Assembly (NCBI GenBank): GCA_010645155.1
Contig: CM021320.1
Span: 4,739,071 to 4,803,070, forward strand
From: Tigriopus japonicus
Taxonomy: Eukaryota > Arthropoda > Copepoda > Harpacticoida > Harpacticidae
Direction of reading: 5' to 3'
Length of the DNA stretch: 64,000 nt
Part shown: positions 1-11,160 of the stretch, piece by piece
How positions within the stretch are numbered: the stretch's first letter is position 1
How the letters are laid out: each line of letters begins with the position of its first letter
The notes under the pieces: generated by a model
The model's database searches: none
What the model saw: the letters and a program-made list of their open reading frames with translations, nothing else
Told to the model about the DNA's origin: nothing
Program-made: the position numbers and the translations under genes

Positions 1-981
1 TTTAAAACACCCTCCCAGATGCTTGGCATTCCTACTACTTTGGAACTGTACTCGGAATAAGAATAGGAATGACCCTGGCTTTGTCTGACAAATGTATTTA
101 GTGGTGTTGGCACCTTGTGGAACCATCTGAGACGAAGAGAAGAAAAAGAAGAAGTAGACCCACTGCTGCTTTTATCAACATGACTCTTGGTCACCCTGGG
201 GTTCAAGTTCGGCATTCTCTTCCATGCAAGTACGGTCTTTTTGTGTGCGGTAAATGGACATTCTTTACATATCTACATGCAATAAAATAATTGAGATACC
301 TTGAACAGCCATTTCCCGCGCACAGTGGGCAAAAAACATGGACAGATAATGCTCTCAGTAGGACTTTGAAAGTGAGAAATGGTAGCGGGAGTGCTCAAAA
401 AAAAAATGATGCATGATTGGGAACGAACTCCAACCACTTTCAAGGGATCATCCACCTCCAAACTTCGATCCTCTGCAATCATTTCAATTCATTTTTTATC
501 GTTTAACTAGTTTAAAGGGGTTCGATAAGGATTTCATTTGACAGACAGCTTGAAGCTCTTTTAAATGGGTTCAAAAATGACGTCAAAATAAATTCCACCA
601 AAACATCAGGAGTGATTCACTTAATTAAAATGACAATATTTAATGAAAAATAGTTTCCCAATTTCATGCACGACAATTTATAAAAAATATGAAACCTTCT
701 GCAAAAACAGCAATCAGCAATCTCCCGTAAACTGACTGAACTTGTCTGTCTTTTTTTGGTCTTCAGTCGAACCTGATGTTCAACAACATCTAGAAAATGA
801 GAAGATTTATAAAGGTCCCTGTTATTCATCCGAATGTGGATTAACGTCATTCGTCGTACTCCAGTCTAATTATATGGAAAATGACATGGCTTGAATAGCC
901 AGAGAAAGAAGGAGAAGGAGCTCGATCACGGTTCAGTTCTATTTGCATCTCTACTCTCTAAAGAAGTGCTCCTTTTGAGTT
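1..981. other. Intergenic, no gene seen
   Basis: I see no convincing coding exon on either strand. The only open frames are under about 80 codons, with no recognisable family. The last 80 bases before 982 are the likely 5' UTR or promoter of the 7-TM receptor gene; no clear TATA box was identified. Confidence 0.5.
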
Positions 982-2896
982 ATGAGTGATTCCTTGAATT
1001 TGTCTATCGGAATAAGTTGTTCTCAACACCAAATTTACAATTTGAACCAAGAAACTCGACTGGTCTTAGGACTCATCTTGCTCTTGTTAGTGGGATTTGG
1101 AATTTGGCTCAAAATCATAATGTTTTCTCATCTTGGATCCAACAAACTCAAAAAGCCGGTGAATTTCATCCTCTGGTGGCATGAAATAGCGAACTCTGGT
1201 AAAATTTCATAATAAATAATAATAATTATTTCTTTCCACTTAGCTTGCAATTTATTGGCCCTATCGGTAAAAAGACATTTTGGTGAATTCGTTTTTTGGG
1301 ATTTTGAAGAAGCGTTTTGTTCGTAACATATGCTCTTATTTGCGTATTTTAGCTCATGCCATAGTATGATAATCATGTTATGAAAAGAAATACTTCTATT
1401 GTACTTAAATCAACCCCAAAAACTCTAACTTAATTTAGTGGCCAGAGAAGTCACAAATTTAACTGTCAACTGGGGGTCGAATATATCCCAAAATTAAGTC
1501 GAATTAACGCGCCCTTGCTGCTGTGTTTGAAACGTAACAACTGGGGCAAGAATACCCTACCAAGAAGCACTAAATTTCTGGAGCGAGAGGCTAACAATGA
1601 GAATGATGATATCCAGAAGTGCTAATTCAATTGCATTCTTCTACAAATGGGAAGGACAAATACTAACTTGCTTGTTTCGAGTAAACGGCATATTTCAATT
1701 TTTAGGTCAATCGAATGCCAGAGTGAAAAGTTATACCTTCTCAAACTTATGATCTGGATAGAGCACAGAATGTATGAGCTTGCCCTTTTGTGGTAAAACA
1801 ATTACCAGAAAAGGGCTAGTTCATTTATTCGCAGTAGGATTTGCATTGAACTTGAGAGAGCATAACTTTTGACTCCGACGTTCGATTGAGCTGAAATTTG
1901 AAATACGGATTCTAATTAACATTGGCAAGGTCTCATTTGCAAAAGAACGTAATTGATTTCTTCCCGCTGGAAATCATGATTCCTCTTGCTAGCCTCCCAG
2001 TCCAGAGAAATTCAGTGGTTCTTGACTGCACGCTCGTCATCAATTAATCTGACATCATTTTGGTAGACTCTAAAAAAATCTTGTAGTCTTTGGCTTACCG
2101 TGCAACCCTGAATTTGGAAGCTAATCAAACTGTTTTTACTAATGTGATTCATTCTATGATTTCAGCACTCTTGCTCATTTCCTACCATTCCATTTTGGGC
2201 GTGATCTCTCCACTCCCATTGGTCTATCTCTTGGGCGAGATGTATTGCCACGCCCATATTCATCTTGTGACCAGCCTCTCATTGAATATAGCCATTACTA
2301 ATTCGGCCACAACTTTTATTCGGATGCTCTTCCTATACGCTTCAAATCTTGTGGCAAATTGTCCCGACAACTTGATCAGTGGGATAACTTTCACCATTGG
2401 AAACGCTCTCAACTTGGCACTTACGTGTATGTTGGTTCATCCCAAGCATTCTGAATTGGCCGACCTAAACTTTTGTCTCGGAATTTCTCATGAGTGTTCC
2501 AGAAAGTTGTACCAAAACTCTGAACACAACTATTCCCGTGAAGGTTCGCTTATCGTTCTTTCTGGATTGGTGACATTTACCTTCTTTGCGTTTGTCGCGT
2601 TCTTAATTGAGCAAAGTGTGCACGATAATTTGTCGTTGAGACATGTTCTAAGAACTACTGTCAAACAGAGAAGAAACAAGAAGAACGCGGTGACCTTTTT
2701 CGGCCATATGTTAGGAACCATGCTCTTATTCGTGGTCTTGATTCTGATAGCCATTTTCTTTTGGGTCCATGAATTGGATGTGGAGATCGCCACCCCTTTT
2801 GTGAGTGTAGCCTTATCTTCGATATATCCACTTTGTCAAGCCTTGGTTGTGCCTGAGTTGAGAAGAAAAATGGCAGATTCTTTGGGTTGGAGATAG
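982..2896 (+). CDS. Probable 7-transmembrane receptor (rhodopsin-like GPCR), two exons
   Basis: Exon 1 starts at ATG 982 and ends at 1198 with a GT donor in phase 1. The 3' exon runs to the TAG at 2894-2896. Joining 1198 to an acceptor at 2119-2120 (exon from 2121) keeps the frame and gives 330 aa. A stronger-looking acceptor at 2085-2086 would be in the wrong phase for this donor, so the junction is unsettled and a small extra exon is possible. Exon 1 encodes a short N-terminus with an Asn-Leu-Ser glycosylation site and a hydrophobic helix at residues 27-48, followed by KLKKPVNFILWWHEIANS. The 3' exon encodes about six more hydrophobic segments, a Cys ahead of the third helix (EMYC), and a final helix with IYPLCQ near the NPxxY position, followed by a basic helix-8-like tail. 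The DRY motif is not conserved. The fold fits a divergent arthropod class A receptor; the ligand is unknown. A candidate AATAAA lies near 3238. Confidence 0.6.
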
Positions 2897-5800
2897 TGTG
2901 TTGAAAATACAAAGCTTTGAGAGTGAACGAACTTACGATATTTTTTGTGATTGAGATCCTCAAACAACCATCTGAATTGAAGAGCCGCACAAAACCCCAC
3001 AACATAGATAGATGCCATGACAGGTGAGAAGAGGAGAAGAGATCACCTCAACAATGGCAGAATTGATTAACATTTCAAGGGAATGAGAAGTGGAGACTCA
3101 TGAAATCATAACGAGGGTAGAAGTGCCTTTTGCCAGTCATTGTTTTGGAAGGAATTGAGGTTGTGAATATTACTGTGCAATTGATTTGGTTTAGGAAACG
3201 ATTGCAAAAGGGATGAAAATGATGGTTTTGACGAATGAAATAAACAAATATAAATTTAGTACGCGAATATTTGTTGATTACCGCTTAAATTGACATTTGA
3301 AATTTTCTAGTGGAAACTATAATAATGTTTGTTGCGAGAATTCACACATTTACTTACTGTTTGTATATCGATTGATATACAAAATCTACAGTCATGCGGC
3401 CCATTCTGGATTTTTAGTTCATTATCTTTCAAAAATTCAACAGCTAAAATGAAGGAATTCCATTTAATGAGGTCAACGAAAGTCCAGAATCTTTTGAAAA
3501 ATGAAGTTTAAGTAGGCAAAATAAAACCCTCAGAAAGCAGAGAGCATTTGAATTACCAATTTACCGCGTCAGCACATCTTTTTCATCATATTGTTTTTTT
3601 TTACTTCGATGAACATTGTGTTCGTTTACAATTAGAGGAAAAGGCAGTTTGTACTTGCTTTTAACTTCTTGAAACATGTCCTAAAGGAGTTTTGTAAGAT
3701 ACAAATGTTTAAACTAGAATAGTTTAGAACTCATAATGAAATTTTCATTTTCTTTCTAAAATTCATTAGTCAATATGAAGGAACTCCAAAACCAACTTCT
3801 ACGCCTGTTAAAACCCGATAACTGAGAAGTGAAGTGTCTATTTGAAAATATACATGACCGAAGGTACATAATCATCGGAATTTATCATTTGGCTCCAATT
3901 CATGAGAGCGCAAACCAACCAAAGATAAAGATGGAGAGTGAGACCAGACAGAATGATGAATTCCGAACAAAAGCAGCCAAATTGGTTGCATTATTTACAA
4001 ATATGCTGAAAGATAACAAGCTTTGTTATGATTTGGCCCTCGCTGAGTTTACCCACAGCACCTCCCAAACTTGGGATGGTCCCATCATCCAAATGTTTGG
4101 CATTCCTTCTCCTTCCGCCAATCACTTCATTTTTCTCATTCATTCCTCATCAACCATCAACCTCTTCAATCCAATTCCAACAAACCCTGATCTTCTCAGA
4201 AAGAGCATTATTTCTCATATACTCAGCTATCTCTTGTACCCTCGATGATTACCCAAAAACAAAATAGGAAGACGACTATCCATTTGGAAAGTTCAATTTT
4301 CCGGCTGTTGAGCCATCTTAACCCAATCATGGAGGAGAAAAAACTAGATTCTTTTCGCTTTCGGTGTTGTTTGGGTTTCTAAATCTATCCTTGACAATGG
4401 TTAAAACGCTCACCGCTTTAATCCATCCTCAACCATAATAATGCAGCTCTTCGTGGTGACTCGAACAAACAAGAGCTTCAACTAATCCTTTTTTGGTTGG
4501 CCAAGACATCTCTAAGACACCCTCAGAATATCTATTCCAATGTTTCAAAGTTCCAACTAAAAGCTCTTTAAACCAAACTAAACTTGATTGGACTTGTTGC
4601 CATAACAGTCCTGAAATCTTCTGTTAGCTAAGGGTGTTTGGTTTTTAGGTGTTGAAAAGGGACCTTTTGAGGTTTGAAATATTTATGAGGATTGGCCGAC
4701 ATCGCCTTCTCAGGTTCCTCCCAAACTTGTCTCTTCTTTTTTCAACCCCCTCTCCAATGGCATTCAAGACCCTGCTGTTGTCTCACTAGGGGGAGTTGGA
4801 AAACCCCTCTTTTGAAACACGATAAATGTCCACAGATCTCTTGAGAGAGCCTGGATGTCTCCTTTGAACCCGATGATTCTGGCATAGGGACGTCCAGGAT
4901 GGATCTGGACAAATCTTTGTCGGAGCTTTGGAGTTTGGTAGAATGCTTGACGCCAGGTGAAAATTCGACGACAAAGAAGGAAACTCAATGGGAAGAGAGC
5001 TATGAGGGTTATTGGTGAAAAGAAGGTGTCACGAAGATGTCTCAATGTTAAAGTTTGCTGTTATCTCAAACTGTCCCAGAAGAGAAAAACTTAAAATTGA
5101 ACTTGGGAGTTGCTTGATTAATGCTGGACCTCAATGATCTTCGATTGTGGAATGTTCCTTTACGAGAGTGAAGCGAGGGCATGATGGTCTTTAAAAGGCA
5201 TGACTTGACGCAAACACCGTCAAACAAAGCCTCAATTGTCTTGGCATTGTTTACGCGAGGCTCTTTGAAGGCTTCGCCACAATTATGTTCTCTATTCACG
5301 GTGAAACAAATCTATTAACCCCCAAAGTCTGTTGGTGGGACATGATTTCTTGACTCCAAATACGAGATTAGAGACTCGGATTACATTCCTCGGGGGACTT
5401 TGTCTTGGCCAAATAATCGTCACCCAGATCCCGTCTAATTACCCCCAAGATAGTAAAGCGTAGCGAAATAACCCTGTCATCGTGATTGGACTTGGTGGTG
5501 AGTGGTGAATCGTAATCCAATATGGTTGGAATTCCACTCCTCAATGCATTTGATTGACAGCCAGAGAAAGCCAACGCTACGTAATTCACGTTTTGGCATT
5601 ATTATGACGTGCATCCCTTGAACAACAAATTGATGAATGACTCACATTCCAATATATTCAGTTCTTATCTACTAGTACGTAAGACTCTGTGGAGATAACG
5701 GATGCAAAGATATGGTTCAAAAGATTCACGTTAAATAAATGTTTCTTGTGTCTCCAATGAACCATATTTCACAAACTATTTTTGGAGCAACGAAGACGTT

Positions 5801-6743
5801 ACAGCCTTATCAAAAGAGCTCTACTAGGTCAGTTGTTGAGGTAGTTTGGAAGAATAGTAGAAGCATAGCTAGAAACACAGAAGAAGCATTTGAGACGGAG
5901 TAGAAATAGCCGTGCTCGATCAAATTTCGTTACATAAGCTGCCGACCTACTGTGGAAATATGGCTCATATGTTTTGTCTCTCCCAAGGCATGTTGCAAGC
6001 ATAATTCCATTATTAACTTCTAGCGTATTTTCAGCTTGTGAGGGCATTATTTAATAATTTTTTTCTCAAATATCTACTACGTGGAAGCTAAGATTCGTAT
6101 GGTGTTATTTTAGAAGCCTGAGAACGTTGGAAAAAGAAGGACTGGAAGTTAATTGTTGAAGTATTCTTGAAGCATACATCTCCAAACACAAACACAATAC
6201 ATATGGCCTATTATTTTCTTTTTCAGCTTTATAGTCATTGTGCATGTTTGTGCAATATCTTTATGAAAAATCTAATGCACTTCGATTGGGATCAGGCTCT
6301 TAAGACATAAAGTACTATTTTGCCTAATTGAATAAAACGAATTTCCGTAAATAGGAGGCACCTTTAATGAACTAATCATTAATCAATCAATTCTTCATTA
6401 ACCATCAAGCAAATACTCTATTATTTTGATCAACGTAAACAGCAAGTGCAAAATCATTGCCCAATATTCGACCGTCAAGTAGAGTTAGGTTTAGAATGAT
6501 ATTATTATCATAGAAATTTGGTTTGGAACAAGAAAGCTTTATTATTGAAGTTTTTTTTCCAATAGGGGTACTATTTCGGACAAGAGCTCCTTCGACCCCT
6601 CAATCATTCAATTTTCAGCGTTAACCTGAAATGTTTACTTTTACTTAGTTGTGAAAATAACGGCTACCAACTTCTACTATTTGAATCCTCAAAAATGCAT
6701 TTAGCTGATAAAGCAAACCACCCAATTATTTCAAGTATTTCTC

Positions 6744-6809
<66 letters not shown>
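6744..6809. repeat. (GTT)22 trinucleotide microsatellite
   Basis: About 66 bases of uninterrupted TGT/GTT units. On the minus strand it reads as a poly-Asn open frame, which is a by-product of the repeat and not a gene. Confidence 0.97.
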
Positions 6810-8380
6810 CATAAGTTAGATTCAATTTACCTTGATCGAAGATACTCATACCATCTTCAAGAGGTGATCTTATCTTGCTAACTCAACAGCATCAATGTTG
6901 TAAAAAAAAATCCTGAGGGTCAGTTTGATATGGGTGGTCATTTGCCCAAATATATCTCACCACCCTTAGAGTGAACGACTGACTTTCTGTTTCCAGATGG
7001 TGTCAAAAAGTCAAGAGAAGAAGGAAATAGAACCTCCTGACCGGGAAGATTCGTTATGCCTTGGAGTTCAATCGTCCACAAAATGCTTCGGCATTCTTGG
7101 CTTCGAATTGGGGGAGAACCCCCTCGAAACTATCACAATGGGCTCTTATCACCGTGAGGTCGGGTCAGCAGGGTTGCCCGTTTCTTGAATTAATGTTTGG
7201 GAACATTGAGCTGGCAGTTTGAAAACGAGTTGGATCTTTCGGTTTTGGCAACCCTGGGTTGTCTGCCGAAAGAGATGTCATTCATTTGGATTGTTTGATA
7301 AATATATATTTCGACAATTTTCCCTGCTTTTCTTTCTTTCATTCATAAATCTTTGGGGCACGAAGGGAGGAATTACGGCAAGGTGACCATAGGAAAGACC
7401 AAACGATAGCGCCGAACGACGACCCAATGGTCTGTGTTCGCCCAAAACCAATGGATTTATTGACCATCAAAATCGTTGCACGGAGGAAAGGAAACCCAAA
7501 AGAGACATATCACTGACCAGAATGGAGCTGTCAACAACGAAAAATAGCAACAACAACAACAGCAACAACGGCAGACCCATCGTGATACTTGGACTTTCAA
7601 CCAGACTTTTATGATCAATGTAATTCTTGGTTAGAGAGAGAACCTAATGCAAGTTATAAAAGGTTAATTGAAATCAAACAGATGTTGAAGATATTAATAG
7701 GTCAGTTTTAGGCAGAAATAAAAATAAGTTGAAAATTATTTTCATAGAGAATCGTGTATTCTCAAGCACTTTGCTCGTGATTTCTCATCTTCAAAATGTA
7801 AATCGTAATATAAATCGTACCACAAGCGAGACAAAAATATAATTTCACAATCAATTGCGCTAAAAAGAACTTGAATATAAATTGAAAATGTTGTCACTAC
7901 TTTCAACTTATTCTTTATCTAACAATGCTAAAAAAAGCAACTCATTCATTTCAAAGAGGCTTTAATCCAATGATTGAAGTTTCATCTCTTTCATATCATA
8001 TGGAATTTTTCGTTTTAGAAACTTACCACCGCAAGAAACGCGAAGTAAAAGTCTGGTCGTGGTGACAGATCTGAAAATAGAGCATATCTAAATGATGTCA
8101 CTTCAACCAATCACTATTTATTGTCCTTCATGTTATCATTGCTTTTGATCCTCAGGAAGGGCCACCCACCCAACTTAGGGGGTCAAGTCCCATTTAGTTA
8201 CCTAGTACCTGCTGACCGAACAGGTCATAAAACCGCGATAGCTTAAGCGAAATCGATGGCCAAGTGTCCTCTTTGATGGGTTCGAAATGAAATGTATTCA
8301 TTATTCGCATTATTACACGCCTTGCAGACAGCTTGAGTAATTGTTTGGCTCCTACCATGAAACGACGTTATTGCACAATC

Positions 8381-8403
8381 CTGTATAGTACTGTACTATA
8401 CAG
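8381..8403. repeat. Perfect 23-bp palindrome
   Basis: Two 11-bp arms (CTGTATAGTAC and its reverse complement) flank a single central T. It lies in intergenic DNA with no adjacent gene, so no regulatory role can be assigned. Confidence 0.85.
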
Positions 8404-9671
8404 TGCGTATGTCTCAAACCATGCATTGTTCACCTCGATCCTCAACAGCTGCCATTCAAATTAGCAATGTTCACTGATTCCACTCCACTCAACGTCCAAT
8501 TCGAAAGATGGGTGGTCCAACATTGAGACTTATTCAAATACTTGTGTGCGTTTTAAGAAACGCTTCGATGGTTGCTTCTTGGAAAATGGCCGTCAGATGC
8601 AGTCAAAAATGCTTTTGATTACGAATTAATCAGTAATCATTGCATTAAGCGGGGTCCCAATAAAACAATTTGTCAGATTGTCATTATTTTGCAACTGTCC
8701 TCAATTTGCAGATCAAGTAATCAATATGGATTGGGGAAAGGGAAAATGTCCAGAAAAATACTGAAGTCCATGTCGATTTCTCGATGAGTAAGTAAGGTGT
8801 CATGGCTTTAGGAGGCTCAAGAAGGCTCTTTGCAAAAGCTGAAAGGATTCCTTTTCTTCTCAGTTGACATGGGAATATTCGTTACACGCCTCAAATTGGC
8901 TTAAAAAAGCTTCCAGTTTCCGACAAAAACTGACAACTTAACGAAATGACCGTGAAAATGACCTCAATTTGAGAGCTTCTTCTTACCTACCTGGTTAGTT
9001 AGGTTCACTTAACGAAGTCGTAAAACCTATAAATCACAAGAAAATCGTGTCACAACGAAACAACCCATCAATTGTAATAAATCAAAACATGGGTGGCGGA
9101 GAGCATTCATGAAACCAATGGTATACCATTGGGAATTGAGACGCTAGGCGCCCTCTGGTGGTGATCTCAAAATAAAAGGTCACTTTCATTAGGGAACTGT
9201 CCCTACAGGAGTCCAAAACTCGATCGCTTTTCATTCGAACACATTTTTTGGCCCATGACCTGATCTGAGAGAATAAGAGCTCAAAGTGGGACAATGGTTG
9301 TAATTTAAGCGTTTGCAAACAGTTTGAGACGATATTGTTCGAGAAATGAGTTCATGCTGGCGACAGAATGTCTAGGGATTCCAAAAAACGTCCTGGTCAG
9401 ACTGAAATCCTGGTAGAATGTTGGAGATCTCAGGGATGGGTTGACAAGGGATGTGGGTGATGACCAAAATTTGGTTGGGAACTCACTTGTCCTGGGAATT
9501 GGCTTTGGAAGAAGAATCTGGGGATTTCAACACCTGGATGTTGTTGAAGATTGGAAGGTATTTCATTTACTGCATTTCCCATCCAGCAAACTGAGAGTGA
9601 AAAACATAATTTTTTGCATTTATGGTTCATATCTATATTTCCTCGTACGTAGATTGCAAAAAGTAATTGTT

Positions 9672-9972
9672 TATCGGGTGATTCATTCTAAACGGATCAG
9701 CAAACTATATCCGTTACTCGGAAATGGTTATTCTTCCTAAAAATGTACAAAGCTCTAAATGAAGCGGTAGAAAACATTAACATACCTATGTTTTTATCTA
9801 TGTTGCTTTTTTCCGTTTATAGTCAAATTTTAGGAAGGAGAAAAAGCCAGTCTTTTACATCTGTTTTTTTTTAAAACGACTCTTCATGGAAAAAACTCGT
9901 CGCCGGTTTAACATGGAATTAAGGGAAAATTGCTTTTTCAAGCCAATTGTTTGGCCAATCATGTGCAATGAA
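9672..9972 (+). mobile_element. Truncated MITE, TACCGGGTGATTC family (copy 1 of 3)
   Basis: It starts TATCGGGTGATTC and is collinear with the longer copies near 35.4 and 40.5 kb. Shared blocks include TGTAACTCGGAAATGGTTA-like text, a poly-T block before a TTTTGGCCAAAT-like block, and the GGAGAAAAA / GACCCTTCA region. The 3' terminal inverted repeat seen in the other copies is absent, so this copy is 3'-truncated. It is non-coding. Confidence 0.7.
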
Positions 9973-11160
9973 GTGAACGTTCATAAATGATTTCAATCAT
10001 GGAAATTTTGAAGAGCTATGACTCGACTCTGTCTACTTGTCAAGGATATGTCGGATGAATTTAATGATAACTGATTTTTTTCATTCAAACTACTAAAATC
10101 GTGCGATGCCCTCATTAGATTTGTCATGTTCATCATGTTCATCATCATTAATTATCATCGTTCCAAGTGCTATTCTAGTGATTGATGCGATTCGGTTTAT
10201 TATTTTGGAAACACGGGGCGACGTCAAAAACATGGACTTAATTAGACCCGATGTACAGTTGCCAATGTTTTAATTTATTATAGGAAAGCCATATTGTCTC
10301 AAACTTGTAACCAACAATCTAACAATTCTGGTCAAGGACACAAGAAATTGGCAATAAATTTGCCTCACGAGTCCTTAAATGGCTAGACAATTAATATTGG
10401 AGCATTCTTTACCTCTGGTTTGCTATTTTTCTAGTTACTCTCATGTGACTTGCATGAAAAATGAATGAGACGCGCCTAGCGAGATAGTCTTGGATACAAA
10501 CAAATAGAGCCCGGAAAAATATTTGCCAAATAATAACAAATTATTTGGCACAAATTTTCTTCAAAAGGCCATAATATTTAAAAAATTACCACGATAGATA
10601 AAGAATACTTTTTTGACAGCGAAATTATTTGGCAATTTTGGAATATTTTGTTCATTGTGGTTACGCCAGTTGCACATTGACCATTCATTTATTTCGCTCA
10701 AATTTTCCTGAAATCTCTTTCCCTGCCTAAAAATCAAAAGAGCAATTTATTCTTCTTAAAAACAACCAAAATGGTAAAAAAATTCGAGGAAAAATGGAGA
10801 AATATTTTTTTTAAATTTATATTTTAAAAAATATTTAAAAAAATATATATTTCCGGACCCTGCAAATAAAACAATTAAACGAATTCAAAAGAACCATATT
10901 TCCAAATGACTACTGCTTATTATAACATTTTGAATCATTCTTCAAAATGACATGTTCTTTGATTAAGGATGACAAACGAACTTTCAGAGGTCCTTTGACA
11001 TTTTTAGACATGCCAAGTTCGAGTTGTCCTCATCACTAATGATTATCTAAATCAATAATTCATAGACCCCCAAACTCATGGTGCTTTAAACAGTACAACT
11101 ATACCCCAAATTTTGTCACTGTGTCCTCGAGGTCCAAGTCAATCAGATTTCTGCCGAGCA

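Larger units (their letters stand above)
2897..11160. other. 8.2-kb intergenic stretch, no confident gene
   Basis: This stretch holds a (GTT)n microsatellite, a perfect palindrome near 8.4 kb and a truncated MITE near 9.7 kb, each listed separately. Three open stretches were examined and not promoted. One at 3931-4248 (+) has 105 codons, opens at ATG and matches no family I recognise. One at 4764-5060 (-) could be a last exon with one hydrophobic segment after a possible CAG acceptor. One at 6997-7188 (+) is 63 codons behind a CAG. The remainder is AT-rich with nothing recognisable. Confidence 0.5.

Noticed and set aside
3829..4248. 139-codon open frame on the plus strand
   Set aside because: No ATG at its start (first ATG at 3931), no recognisable domain, and no supporting splice context; left as a note in the intergenic entry.
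4764..5060. Minus-strand frame with one hydrophobic segment
   Set aside because: It lacks an ATG and would need an unseen upstream exon; the neighbouring minus-strand frames do not join to it convincingly.
6664..6849. Poly-Asn open frame on the minus strand
   Set aside because: Entirely a product of the (GTT)n microsatellite.
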